DNA of 39,015 nucleotides from Victivallales bacterium (GCA_031261965.1 JAISIP010000150.1:1-39015); one strand, 5' to 3'; numbered from the stretch's first letter, positions 17,202 through 26,752 are shown. Notes: generated by a model from the letters alone, not told the origin. Translations and numbers: made by a program.

Positions 17202-18619
17202 TGCGTTCTGCCCGGTTGCGAATTTTTATTTTGATGATTGCGGATGTCGTGTGCTTCACGTTTTTCCCGCTGGCATTGTTGTGGATTGCCGACAATTTTA
17301 TGCAGGAGAGCATGATCATCACCTGGAAATATTACTGGCGTATGTGGCCGATTATCGGGGCGTTTGTCGGGTGTAACATCTTTATCAGGCTCTACCACGG
17401 CGATGTGGCGTATCCCGGCGCGGCATTGGGGGCGGTGGAGGAATTGCGAAGAATTTTCTTTTCGGTATCGTTGATCTACATTTTATTGCTTGCATATTTG
17501 GCGTTTACGCACCGGGTGCAGGAGATTTCGCGCTTGGTGTTGATTTTCAGCTGGTTGTTCACCTTTATTTGGCTGCCGATTTTCCGTTGGTGGGCAAGGA
17601 GCTTGATGAAACGCTTTTGCATCGGTCAAATCAATGTGCTGATCGCCGGAGCCGGCGTCACCGGGAAAATGGTCGCGCAGGAGTTGCGCCGGGACAAATA
17701 TTTCGGCTTCAACGTTGTGGGCTTTCTCGACGACTCTCCGGTATTGCAGGACAGTTGCCCGGTGGATGATATTCCGGTACTGGGAAATTTGCGATATGCG
17801 CGAAAGATCGCCGACAAATACAATACCAGCTATATGATCTGTTGCATACCCATTACGCTTGTATCCGAGGTGCTTGAGGGGTATTTGAAATATTTCAAGC
17901 ATGTGATGATTATTCCCGACAATCGGGTTTTTCCGATTTCCTGGGCGTATCCGATTTATTTGTCGGGGTTCAGCGGCATGGAAATACGCAACCAGCTTTT
18001 ATTATTTATGCCGCGCATGGCAAAAGGATTGCTGGAGTTGTTTATTTCGCTTTTTGCCTTTATCACGCTTTTGCCGCTCTTCTTGGTTTTGGCGTTGCTG
18101 ATAAAAGTGACCAGTCGCGGACCGATCTTCTATCGGGCAAGACGGCTTGGGGTAAACCACAAAACCATCAAGGTGTTGAAATTTCGCACCATGTATTCCG
18201 ATGCCGATCAGCGGCTGGAGACGCTGTTGGCGGAAGACCCCGAAATGGAACGGCAGTGGCGCGAAAAATTCAAGTTGGAGAACGACCCCAGAGTAACGCC
18301 CCTGGGGCGATTTTTGCGCAAAACCAGCTTAGACGAGTTGCCGCAATTTTGGAACGTGCTGACCGGCGAAATGGCGGTTATCGGTCCGCGTCCCATTGTA
18401 GAGGCGGAGGTGAAATATTACGACGACCGTTACGCGCTATTAAGCCGGGTCAAACCCGGAATCACCGGGTTGTGGCAAGTTTCGGGGCGGTGTGAATTGG
18501 ACTATCCGCAACGGGTAAACCTCGACATCAGCTACATTATGAACTGGTCGATCTGGATGGACTATTACATCTTTCTCAAGACCGTAAAAGAGGTGATTCT
18601 CTGCCGCGGCGCCCGCTAA
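17201..18619 (+). CDS. Polyprenyl-phosphate sugar-1-phosphate transferase (exopolysaccharide initiating enzyme)
   Basis: CoA-binding-like domain ([20 protein letters not shown]) and bacterial sugar transferase domain (LRFRT-like [59 protein letters not shown]). TAATG overlap with the previous ORF. Confidence 0.93.
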   Translation: MRSARLRIFILMIADVVCFTFFPLALLWIADNFMQESMIITWKYYWRMWPIIGAFVGCNIFIRLYHGDVAYPGAALGAVEELRRIFFSVSLIYILLLAYLAFTHRVQEISRLVLIFSWLFTFIWLPIFRWWARSLMKRFCIGQINVLIAGAGVTGKMVAQELRRDKYFGFNVVGFLDDSPVLQDSCPVDDIPVLGNLRYARKIADKYNTSYMICCIPITLVSEVLEGYLKYFKHVMIIPDNRVFPISWAYPIYLSGFSGMEIRNQLLLFMPRMAKGLLELFISLFAFITLLPLFLVLALLIKVTSRGPIFYRARRLGVNHKTIKVLKFRTMYSDADQRLETLLAEDPEMERQWREKFKLENDPRVTPLGRFLRKTSLDELPQFWNVLTGEMAVIGPRPIVEAEVKYYDDRYALLSRVKPGITGLWQVSGRCELDYPQRVNLDISYIMNWSIWMDYYIFLKTVKEVILCRGAR

Positions 18620-18628
18620 AAAATCCGC

Positions 18629-18664
18629 GATTTTTAGCCAAGCTTCCAGTTTTTACAGGTAGCC
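18629..18664 (-). repeat. Family 1 solo end
   Basis: GATTTTTAGCCAAGCTTCCAGTTTTTACAGGTAGCC; matches the GGTAGCC terminus of full copies and abuts the stop codon of the downstream gene. Confidence 0.75.
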
Positions 18665-19129
18665 TTATAATTTCAGATTGTCCAACGCGCCCCAGCGATC
18701 ATCGGGTTCTTCGTTGTCACAACAGGCGCATTTGTCCATGTTCTGATTTTTGCCGCAGCGGGGGCAAAGTCCCCGGCAGTTTTCGGAGCAGAGCAAATTC
18801 ATGGGTATTTCAAGCAGGATTTCGCCGCGAATGTCTTCGGAAATATCCAATTCGTCCGCCTTGGGCAACTCAAAAAAAAGATGAAGACCGGAATTTTCGA
18901 TTTTTTGCGTAATTGGCTCAAGGCAACGCCCGCAAACTCCCGATAGCACAGTGCTTACCTTGCCCTCGACTAACGCTCCGCCGGAAACCGCCTTGGCGAG
19001 CAAGTCGTAATGTACCGACTCCGATACTTTTAAAAGGTCGGTCGGCTCGATTTCAAGCCATTGGGGAGGCTCTTCGCCGACAAGCTCAATCGGCTCTTTT
19101 TCCAGGCGGGAAACCGAAAATTTAATCAT
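18665..19129 (-). CDS. DUF177/YceD family protein
   Basis: 154 aa; CGRCLEPITQKIENSGLHLFFEL...DISEDIRGEILLEIPMNLLCSENCRGLCPRCGKNQN. Confidence 0.88.
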   Translation of the reverse strand: MIKFSVSRLEKEPIELVGEEPPQWLEIEPTDLLKVSESVHYDLLAKAVSGGALVEGKVSTVLSGVCGRCLEPITQKIENSGLHLFFELPKADELDISEDIRGEILLEIPMNLLCSENCRGLCPRCGKNQNMDKCACCDNEEPDDRWGALDNLKL

Positions 19130-19623
19130 TTCTGTTCCATTTTTAGCTCTTTGATTTTAGCTTCGATCGCCGGAATCATCGCCGGGGGAACGTATGGTCT
19201 GAAGTCCGCTCCGAGCATGGCAACCTCTTTGACCATATGCGAGCTGACAAAGGAGTTTTCCTGGGTCGGGGTCATGAAAATCGTTTCGCACGAATTGCGC
19301 AAACTGCGATTCATCAACGCCATCTGGAGTTCGTATTCAAAATCCGAAAAGGCGCGTAATCCGCGCAGCACAGCCTGAGCTTCAAAGCGTTCAATCGCTT
19401 CGACGAGCAAGCCGCGAAACATCACGACTTTTACGTTGACGATGTCTTCGCAACAACGTTCAATCAACGATTTGCGTTCTTCCATGGAGAACATCGGGGA
19501 CTTCTGGTAGTTGACCGCGATCGCCACGATCACCTGATCAAACAAAAGCCCGGCGCGACGCACCAAATCAAGATGACCGTTGGTGAACGGATCGAAAGAA
19601 CCTGGGTATAATACCGTTTTCAT
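19126..19623 (-). CDS. coaD: Pantetheine-phosphate adenylyltransferase
   Basis: MKTVLYPGSFDPFTNGHLDLVRRA; VLRGLRAFSDFEYELQMALMNR; FMTPTQENSFVSSHMVKEVA. ATGA overlap with the DUF177 gene. Confidence 0.97.
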   Translation of the reverse strand: MKTVLYPGSFDPFTNGHLDLVRRAGLLFDQVIVAIAVNYQKSPMFSMEERKSLIERCCEDIVNVKVVMFRGLLVEAIERFEAQAVLRGLRAFSDFEYELQMALMNRSLRNSCETIFMTPTQENSFVSSHMVKEVAMLGADFRPYVPPAMIPAIEAKIKELKMEQK

Positions 19624-19645
19624 CGGAATTCCTGCTATAAATTAT

Positions 19646-19814
19646 GGCTACCTCTAAAAACTGGAAACGTGAATTGAAAATGGCATCTCGCTTTTGTATG
19701 AGCGGTCTTGCGCATATCCGGTTAACTCGTTTGTTAGCCAGATATTTGCAAAACTGCACCTCCAAATTGCGAATAGTGCTCATTTTCAATTCAAACCAGT
19801 TTTTATAGGTATCC
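19646..19814 (+). mobile_element. Family 1 copy F, full length (169 bp)
   Basis: GGCTACCTCTAAAAACTGG...CCAGTTTTTATAGGTATCC; 4-bp direct repeat TTAT at 19642-19645 and 19815-19818. Confidence 0.92.
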
Positions 19815-19817
19815 TTA

Positions 19818-19846
19818 TTGACGAGTACTTATAATCAGTGTATTTT
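19818..19846 (+). promoter_or_regulatory. Candidate ribF promoter
   Basis: TTGACG-17 bp-TATTTT, abutting the right edge of repeat copy F. Confidence 0.45.
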
Positions 19847-19888
19847 AATATACGTTACAATTCAACATTATGCAAGGGGAATGCCGGA

Positions 19889-20860
19889 ATGGCTTATTCC
19901 ATATTCAATCGCGAAATATTGAGGGTATCTACAAAAACCGGATCGGCAAGGAGTGGAAAAAACGCCAAACTTACGCTCGGAATTGGAGTCTTTGACGGAG
20001 TCCATCTCGGTCATCGCCTGATTATGGACAAAGTTCTTGAACTGTCAAAAGCGACCGGTTCAACCCCGGCGGCGGTGACTTTTGACCCCCACCCCCGCTC
20101 GGTGTTGCGGCCGCACGAGTCCCCGACCTTGCTTTGCTCGCTTGAGGAACGTGTGCGATTGCTCAAAGAGGCGGGGGCAAAGTTGGTCCGGGTGTTGCCG
20201 TTCACTCCGGAATTCGCCCGACTTGAGCCGAAGCAATTTCTCGATCAATTGCTTTGCTCGGCCGAGTTTGAAGTCGCCGGAATCTGCGTCGGCGAACATT
20301 GGCATTTCGGTCGCAACGGCATGGGAGACAGTCAAGGTTTGGCAAAGTACGCCGCCATGCATAATATCGGCTTTTGCGGTTGCCCGGAGCTTGAACTTAA
20401 CGGGGAAATTGTCAGCTCAAGCGCAATTCGTCGCGCCATCGCGTCCGGCAAGCTAAATTTGGCATCGGCGATGCTCGGTCGGGTCTATCGCCTGATTGGC
20501 ACAGTGGAACACGGCTACAGTGTCGGAGGCAAAGAATTATCCAGACCGACCGCAAACTTGGCTTTTTCCGCCGGAGTTTTACCGCCGGACGGAATCTATG
20601 CGGCAAAGGCCTATTGCCAAGACAAGGCGTATCCGGCGGCGGTCAATATCGGGTTTGCCCCGACGTTTCACCGGGAACACGCGAAGCGGCGAGTAGAAGT
20701 GCATTTGTTAGACTTTGCCGGGAACTTGTACGACAGCGAGCTCGGGGTGGAGTTTTTGCAATTTTTGCGCGAAGAACGCACATTTGCCGACCCGGCGGCG
20801 TTAAAAGCGCAAATCAATCAGGATATTATTCAAATACGCCGTTTTTTTGAAGAAAGGTGA
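19889..20860 (+). CDS. ribF: Bifunctional riboflavin kinase / FMN adenylyltransferase
   Basis: LGIGVFDGVHLGHRLIMDKV; VTFDPHPRSVL; SSSAIRRAIASGKL; GYSVGGKELSRPTANLAF. Confidence 0.95.
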   Translation: MAYSIFNREILRVSTKTGSARSGKNAKLTLGIGVFDGVHLGHRLIMDKVLELSKATGSTPAAVTFDPHPRSVLRPHESPTLLCSLEERVRLLKEAGAKLVRVLPFTPEFARLEPKQFLDQLLCSAEFEVAGICVGEHWHFGRNGMGDSQGLAKYAAMHNIGFCGCPELELNGEIVSSSAIRRAIASGKLNLASAMLGRVYRLIGTVEHGYSVGGKELSRPTANLAFSAGVLPPDGIYAAKAYCQDKAYPAAVNIGFAPTFHREHAKRRVEVHLLDFAGNLYDSELGVEFLQFLREERTFADPAALKAQINQDIIQIRRFFEER

Positions 20861-20868
20861 TTTTTAAT

Positions 20869-22065
20869 ATGGAAAGCAAAGTTTATTTGGCCAGCGATTT
20901 GACTGCGGAACTCGGAGTGCCGCGTAGCACCGTCAACGATTGGCTGGTGCGTTACGCCGACTATCTGGAAGTTGAGAATCGAGGCAAGCGCAAGGTCTAT
21001 CCGGCGAAATCGTTGCGTATTCTCAAAGAGATTTCAGAAATGCGCAACAGCGGCAAAAGTTCGTTTGAAATCGAAGAACTGCTCGCCGCCCGCTATGGGA
21101 TTCGCCCGGAATTAGCCCAACCCAATGCCGGTAACGAAACTCCCCAAAAAGCGGGAGAAAACCTCCCGGCGACACGTTCGACTTATGAAAAAGTTAGCTT
21201 GCAAATCAACGCCGAATTTTTGAAGCTCGCCAATCAATTAGAAGAGGCGGAGAGCTATCGTAAGCGGCTCGTGCAGCGTATGCGCATAATCACCACGGGA
21301 ATATTGCTTGGAATAGTGGCATTGATTCTCATTTTAGCCTTTTTTGCGTATCTGGCGTTTGACCGTATCGAACGGAAAAGCCGTGAAAGTTCCTTGGAGG
21401 CGACTCGGGAATCCGGCGCAAAAATCGATCAAATCGGCGTGATTCTCGACAAGTCGCGAGAGGATTTTAAAGAAAATTTAACCAAACTCAAGTCGGAGAT
21501 GGGCAAACAGCGCGAAAGCTTTGAGAATCGTATTCGCGAAATGGAAAGTCAAGCAGCCACCCGCTCCGCGGCGGAGATTATCCGCCTCAAAGAGGAGTTT
21601 GCCCGCAAACAACAGGACGAATTGCGCAAATTAGTCGATACCCACGAAAAACAACTTCAAGCCGCACAGGCTGCCAACGCGAAATCGGACAACTTAAGGG
21701 AACAGGCGCAAAACGAAGCGAAAAATGCCAAACAGCAGTTGGAACAAGGGCAACGCGATCTTGAGGAATTGCGTAAACTCCTCCGCGAACTCTCGGCAAG
21801 AGAGTCCAAGCCGGTTGTCGAAACAGCGCCAACCCCGGCAACTCCGCCGACCCCGGCAACTCCGGCAACGGTGCCGACCCCGACCTCCCCGGTTGTCCCG
21901 ACTCGGCCGGAAGATGCCCCGGCAACGGTGCCGACCCCGGCAACGGTTTCGACTCCGGCGACTCCGGCTGGTTCGGCTCAGTTGGAGGATAAAATGGCAA
22001 TTCCGGCGAACCCGAAAAAGCCCCCAATCGAAATTGTTCCGATTATACTGGAGGAAGACAGATGA
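20869..22065 (+). CDS. MerR-like HTH / transmembrane / coiled-coil / Pro-Thr-rich protein
   Basis: N-term HTH (VYLASDLTAELGVPRSTVNDWLVRYADYLEVENRGKRKVYP); TM ITTGILLGIVALILILAFFAYLAF; coiled coil; PTPATP repeats. Confidence 0.82.
   Translation: MESKVYLASDLTAELGVPRSTVNDWLVRYADYLEVENRGKRKVYPAKSLRILKEISEMRNSGKSSFEIEELLAARYGIRPELAQPNAGNETPQKAGENLPATRSTYEKVSLQINAEFLKLANQLEEAESYRKRLVQRMRIITTGILLGIVALILILAFFAYLAFDRIERKSRESSLEATRESGAKIDQIGVILDKSREDFKENLTKLKSEMGKQRESFENRIREMESQAATRSAAEIIRLKEEFARKQQDELRKLVDTHEKQLQAAQAANAKSDNLREQAQNEAKNAKQQLEQGQRDLEELRKLLRELSARESKPVVETAPTPATPPTPATPATVPTPTSPVVPTRPEDAPATVPTPATVSTPATPAGSAQLEDKMAIPANPKKPPIEIVPIILEEDR
21828..21975 (+). repeat. Degenerate Pro-Thr-Ala-coding repeat tract
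   Basis: Repeated CCGACCCCGGCAACTCCG-type units; 21-bp exact direct repeat CCGGCAACGGTGCCGACCCCG at 21862-21882 and 21919-21939 (57 bp apart, in frame). Confidence 0.75.
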
Positions 22066-22442
22066 TTGCCGGAGTGGGTACTGACATCGTTGAGATCGGG
22101 CGGATTGAGCGTATGCTCGCAAAATTCGGCGACTCGTTTCGCGAAAGGATTTGCACTCTTTCCGAGCTGTCCGAGGGCGATCGACGCAAACACGCCTCTA
22201 CCTATTATGCCGGGCGTTGGGCGGTCAAGGAGGCGACGGCAAAGGCGCTGGGTTGCGGAATCGGGGCAAATTGCAACTTCACCGATGTCGAGCTCGGCAA
22301 CGATGAGTCGGGTGCGCCGTTCCTCAAATTGTGCGGTCAGGCCGCTGAATTTGCGGCAAAGCGCGGTGGCGGCAAATTCCATGTTTCGCTGAGTCACGAA
22401 GCGACCTACGCCACGGCGGTGGTTATCTGGGAGATCGCCTAA
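22062..22442 (+). CDS. acpS: Holo-[acyl-carrier-protein] synthase
   Basis: MIAGVGTDIVEIGRIERMLAKFG; YYAGRWAVKEATAKALG; KFHVSLSHEATYATAVVIWE. Confidence 0.95.
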   Translation: MIAGVGTDIVEIGRIERMLAKFGDSFRERICTLSELSEGDRRKHASTYYAGRWAVKEATAKALGCGIGANCNFTDVELGNDESGAPFLKLCGQAAEFAAKRGGGKFHVSLSHEATYATAVVIWEIA

Positions 22443-22474
22443 AACGACCTCTCCCAAATTAGCAATCTACTTTA

Positions 22475-22486
22475 GGCTACCTCTAA
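22475..22486 (+). repeat. Family 1 solo left end
   Basis: TTTA-GGCTACCTCTAA directly preceding a terminator hairpin. Confidence 0.5.
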
Positions 22487-22513
22487 CAGCACGTGGACAA
22501 ACGTGCTGTTTTT
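22487..22513 (+). terminator. Rho-independent terminator after acpS
   Basis: CAGCACGT-GGACAA-ACGTGCTG-TTTTT. Confidence 0.88.
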
Positions 22514-22555
22514 CGCTCTGCAATAATTTTTTTTGACTTTTTTTTGGTTTGCCTA

Positions 22556-22600
22556 TTGACAAACGTAAAATTTTTTGTCATAATTATGTTAAACGTTTAA
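22556..22600 (+). promoter_or_regulatory. Promoter with LacI-type operator
   Basis: TTGACA (22556-22561)-17 bp-CATAAT (22579-22584), followed by perfect palindrome TTAAACGTTTAA (22589-22600) near the expected start site. Confidence 0.75.
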
Positions 22601-22629
22601 ATAAGCTGTTTTTTGGAGATTTTTCGACA

Positions 22630-23634
22630 ATGGGCGTTACTTTGAAAGATTTGGCATCTCGACTCGGCGTCTCCGGCGCCACTGTAAGCATGGCTTTGCG
22701 CAATTCACCACGCGTTTCGGAAGAAATGAGGCATCGCGTCCAGCAGTTGGCAAAGGAACTGTACTATGTGCCGAACAATTTCGGGCGCGGTCTGCAATCG
22801 AACCGCAGCCATTTGCTGGGATATATGTTAGGTTCGGTTACTAATTCGTTTCTTAATGAACTCTTGGAAACTGTCGGATACGCCTCCATGCCGGACGGCT
22901 ATGGTTTGCTGACCGGCTGGGTGCCGGATACACCGGAGGTGTTTAAGTCGCAATTGGCATTGATGCTGGAAAAGAACGTCGATGCGCTGATTTTTACTTT
23001 AACCAGCGAACTTACCTACCCGTATTTACATATGCTTCAGGCACATCAAAAGCCGTTTATTTTTTGCTCCTGCTATTGTCCGGCGGAATATAACTCGGTG
23101 GTGGGCGACCATTATCTCGGCGGCAAATTAGCGGTCGAACATTTAGCCGGATACGGACACCGGGCAATTTTAGTCAGTGAATGCCGTCACCTGGAAGAGC
23201 GGCGGCGCGGTTATACCGACGCGGCACTTGATGCCGGCATGGTCATGTACATCTATGGCGATCAAGCCGAGATTCCGGAAATTCTGAAGGCACACCCGGA
23301 AATTACCGCCATTGCGGCGTTCAGTGACCGTGAGGCGCTTGACATCCGGCATATGCTTGAGGATCTCGGGAAACGTGTGCCGGAAGATATTTCCCTGATC
23401 GGCTACGACGATTTATGGTTTTCACACGAACGGGAATTTAATTTGACCACTGTGGCGCAACCGATACGGGAAATCGGGCTGTGTACCTACCAACGGCTCA
23501 AAGAAATCCTGTCAGGGGACGACTGTCCGCGCCGGATTCTGTTACCCCCGACTTTGAAATCCCGCAAAAGCGTAACTATAGCAGCAATAAAGGAATCCAA
23601 GCACCAACCCAAACATAAAGGGAACGCAAAATGA
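22630..23634 (+). CDS. LacI-family transcriptional regulator
   Basis: [44 protein letters not shown] plus a periplasmic-binding-like sensor domain. Confidence 0.93.
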   Translation: MGVTLKDLASRLGVSGATVSMALRNSPRVSEEMRHRVQQLAKELYYVPNNFGRGLQSNRSHLLGYMLGSVTNSFLNELLETVGYASMPDGYGLLTGWVPDTPEVFKSQLALMLEKNVDALIFTLTSELTYPYLHMLQAHQKPFIFCSCYCPAEYNSVVGDHYLGGKLAVEHLAGYGHRAILVSECRHLEERRRGYTDAALDAGMVMYIYGDQAEIPEILKAHPEITAIAAFSDREALDIRHMLEDLGKRVPEDISLIGYDDLWFSHEREFNLTTVAQPIREIGLCTYQRLKEILSGDDCPRRILLPPTLKSRKSVTIAAIKESKHQPKHKGNAK

Positions 23635-24299
23635 GTACCAACTTAACCAACAAAGTCAAAAGAACCAATCGTTTCACCCTCATCGAACTTCTGGTGGTGA
23701 TCGCGATTATCGCGATTTTAGCCGGAATGCTGCTGCCCGCCTTGAATCAGGCTCGTGACAGAGCCAAAACCATCTCCTGCACGAACAATCTTAAAGGTCT
23801 TGGACTCGCTTTCGGGTTTTACCAGCAGAACTATCAGGATTATTTCCCGAATTACGAAACCACGGATACTTTTTGGGCGCGGGCGGTTATGGAGTCGATG
23901 AATACGGTGAACACTACCAATACCGTCACCGGGATTTTGCTTTGCCCTTCGGCGGGTCAGAAACCGAACGGCTCAGCCAGAGCATGGAATGTCCATGATG
24001 CCTCCTACGGCTACAACTTTACCGGGTTGGGCGACTGGGGCGGAAATGTGGTCGTGAAATTAAATCAAATTCGCCGACCGAGCATTATGATCGTCGCCGC
24101 CGACAGCCGAGACGACTGGGCCAACGACGCTTTTCACGGTCTGATCGCCGCAAAAACCACGCCTTATTTGATTTCCGAACGCCACAATAAAGGCTCAAAC
24201 GTACTCTTTGCCGACGGCAGCGTTCGCGGATATGGCTATAAGGCGTTCTACGACGACATCGATGCCGATAAAATTCTTTTGCTCAACAAAACTATGTGA
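23631..24299 (+). CDS. Prepilin-type N-terminal cleavage/methylation protein (pseudopilin with H-X9-DG motif)
   Basis: [45 protein letters not shown] near C-term. ATGA overlap with the LacI gene. Confidence 0.93.
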   Translation: MSTNLTNKVKRTNRFTLIELLVVIAIIAILAGMLLPALNQARDRAKTISCTNNLKGLGLAFGFYQQNYQDYFPNYETTDTFWARAVMESMNTVNTTNTVTGILLCPSAGQKPNGSARAWNVHDASYGYNFTGLGDWGGNVVVKLNQIRRPSIMIVAADSRDDWANDAFHGLIAAKTTPYLISERHNKGSNVLFADGSVRGYGYKAFYDDIDADKILLLNKTM

Positions 24300-24321
24300 T
24301 GAATTTCAAGGAAATAAAACC

Positions 24322-25728
24322 ATGTTTAAACAGATATTTTTTGTCTTTTCCCTGGGCTTCGGTGTACTTTTTGCCGCAGATTACAATGTCTTGTCGCACG
24401 GACTCAAAGCCGACGGCAAAAGCGATAACACCGCCGCGATGAGTGCGTTGCTGCAAAAAACCGTTCCCGGCGACAAAATCAGCTTCCCCGCCGGAACGTA
24501 CTTTTTCGACGGGGATATTAAGCTCGCCGGCACCGACTTGGTGCTTGAGGGCGAGGGAACTTTGCTCTTTAAGCACAAGGACAATGATCCCGCCTACAAC
24601 GACAATCGCAAGATCAATATCACCGGCAAAAAAATCACCGTAAGAAACCTGAAGGTGACTTCGACCGCCAATTCCCGCAGCGCGGTTTACGGGCTGGTCA
24701 GCTGTTTTGATGCCGATAATATTCGGATTGAGAATCTGGAAATCTACAATTCACCCTCTACTGCCGTTTACACCATCCACTCGTCCCGGCTGTGGATTAT
24801 GAACAATTACGTACACGACCAGTGGGCGGACGGAATTCACATTTCGCGTGGTTCCGACCAGGTGGTCATCCATGGCAACATTATCGAACATAACGGCGAT
24901 GACGGCATCGGGGTAGTTTCCTATCACGGTCCGGAACCATGGAACCAGCACCCGCGCAACAACCGCGTGATTATGACCGACAACATTATCAGTCGCACTC
25001 CCGCCCGGGGAATTTGCGCCAGCGGCGGCAATTTGATTATCAAGGGCAACGTCATTTCCGAAACCGGCAAAGCCGGCATCATTTGCACCGCCGAGGGGTG
25101 GATTTCCGGCTATACGCTGATTGAGGGAAACACCATTTTTGACGTGGGAACCGCGCAAAAATACGGTTTTGACTTCTACGATACGAACGGCACACGCTCA
25201 GGAATTCACGTCCAGTACAATCGCGACATGCAAATTCGTGGCAACTTCATTTACAATGCGCGTCAGGGGTATGGCATTTCCGTTACTTCTTCGCCCGACA
25301 TCACGATTTCCGACAACCAGATTTCGCATTGTATTCGCGGCATTTACGCCGATATTCCTGCCGTGTTTGAAAACGGAGAAAAATTCCGCGCCGACTGGAT
25401 GCAGGAGTTGTACGGCAAAGGGAACGCCTTGGCAGCTTCGGGAATTCCCGGTTGTGATAATATCACTATTTCGGGCAATACCGTCCGCAACTGCCAGGCT
25501 GATGGAATTTGGGTTTCCGGCTTGAAATCCCGTCTGAATGAAAATGTGGCGTTGCTGAATAATATTTTAAGCGGCAACAACCAGTCCGGGCAACCCGGGA
25601 TTCGCGACGTTTGGGCAGCCTATTGCCGAAATTTGTCCATGAGCGGCAATATTTCGCAAGGCGGCAACAAAGCTCCGCTTTCACCCGCCCAAGGTTCAGC
25701 TGAATGCACGCCCGTCGCCACCCGTTAA
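24322..25728 (+). CDS. Secreted right-handed parallel beta-helix (pectate lyase-like) protein
   Basis: Signal peptide MFKQIFFVFSLGFGVLFA; YNVLSHGLKADGKSDNTAAMSALL; repeated N-x-I beta-helix coils (ITGNTVRNCQADGIWV-type). Confidence 0.9.
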   Translation: MFKQIFFVFSLGFGVLFAADYNVLSHGLKADGKSDNTAAMSALLQKTVPGDKISFPAGTYFFDGDIKLAGTDLVLEGEGTLLFKHKDNDPAYNDNRKINITGKKITVRNLKVTSTANSRSAVYGLVSCFDADNIRIENLEIYNSPSTAVYTIHSSRLWIMNNYVHDQWADGIHISRGSDQVVIHGNIIEHNGDDGIGVVSYHGPEPWNQHPRNNRVIMTDNIISRTPARGICASGGNLIIKGNVISETGKAGIICTAEGWISGYTLIEGNTIFDVGTAQKYGFDFYDTNGTRSGIHVQYNRDMQIRGNFIYNARQGYGISVTSSPDITISDNQISHCIRGIYADIPAVFENGEKFRADWMQELYGKGNALAASGIPGCDNITISGNTVRNCQADGIWVSGLKSRLNENVALLNNILSGNNQSGQPGIRDVWAAYCRNLSMSGNISQGGNKAPLSPAQGSAECTPVATR

Positions 25729-25753
25729 CCTCGAAAGAGAGAATTTTGACATT

Positions 25754-26752
25754 ATGCTTTGTCTCCCTTTGATCAACGGGGTCATGCTGAGCATGGGACC
25801 GCACAGTTTTGCCGACAGCGAGTACCTTTATACGATGAACGCGGCGCAATGGCGTCGGGAACTCGACGATATGCAGCGTTTCGGCATTCAATGGCTCGGT
25901 TGTTGGTCGGGCATGGAAGACTGCCTTACCCGAACTGCGGCGATTCCCGACGGTGATTTGCTGCTGTTTCTGCTTCGGGAAGCGGAACAGCGAAAAATGA
26001 CCTTGAGTTTGTCGGTCGGTTTCTGCCCCGGCTGGTGGCAAGAATGGGATTTGCCCAAAGCAATCGATTTCACCGGGCGGCGGATCGAGGAAATTTACCG
26101 ACGCTACGGTCGCTTCAACGCCTTCAATTCCTGGTATTTGGACTACGAAATTTACCTGCGTTGGGGTCACGAAGCCGAGCAAATGGCGGAGCTTTATCGG
26201 CAAATTACCGCCCGGTGTCACGAGATTAACGGTTTGCCGGTTATCGTATCGCCCTTTTTTCAGCCGGATACGTCGGGACGTTGCGGAGTCTTTCGTTACG
26301 GTGAGCCCGAGGAGTACTATCATTTCTGGCACAAGATTCTCAACTACTCTAAAATCGATATTCTGTCTCTTCAGGACAATGGCGGTCAGCACCTCGGCTG
26401 CTTCGGCGATGCCGACCGACTGCCGTTCATCGGCGAAATTGTCCGCGCCTGTCGTGGCAGTAACACGCATTATTGGGGCAATGTGGAAACCGGGGAGTTG
26501 CCGGTGTCGAGCGTTGACGACTTTGTCCGTCGCTATGGCGCGGGAGCCGATGTCAACGATCGGCGAATCCGCCCGGATTGGCGCGCAGTGCCGATTTCGA
26601 GGCTGGAAAAGAAACTCAACCAATCGGCATTTGATGCCGAAAATATCATGACCTGGGGATATATGGAGTTTTTCCGCCCCTCCGGCGGGGAGTTGAATCG
26701 GAAGAACTACGAGCATTATCTCAATTATCGGGAAAGAATACTGAATTCATGA
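25754..26752 (+). CDS. DUF4434-like TIM-barrel putative glycosyl hydrolase
   Basis: MNAAQWRRELDDMQRFGIQWLGCWSG...; FNSWYLDYEIYLRWG; GLPVIVSPFFQ; DILSLQDNGG. Confidence 0.75.
   Translation: MLCLPLINGVMLSMGPHSFADSEYLYTMNAAQWRRELDDMQRFGIQWLGCWSGMEDCLTRTAAIPDGDLLLFLLREAEQRKMTLSLSVGFCPGWWQEWDLPKAIDFTGRRIEEIYRRYGRFNAFNSWYLDYEIYLRWGHEAEQMAELYRQITARCHEINGLPVIVSPFFQPDTSGRCGVFRYGEPEEYYHFWHKILNYSKIDILSLQDNGGQHLGCFGDADRLPFIGEIVRACRGSNTHYWGNVETGELPVSSVDDFVRRYGAGADVNDRRIRPDWRAVPISRLEKKLNQSAFDAENIMTWGYMEFFRPSGGELNRKNYEHYLNYRERILNS

Noticed and set aside
21828-21975. CRISPR-like direct repeats
   Set aside because: In-frame Pro-Thr-rich coding repeats without unique spacers; no cas genes in the window.
25466-26716. 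416-aa minus-strand ORF
   Set aside because: Fully antisense to the DUF4434-like and beta-helix genes, which have recognisable motifs and operonic overlaps. The translation has no family features and looks like codon-bias shadow.
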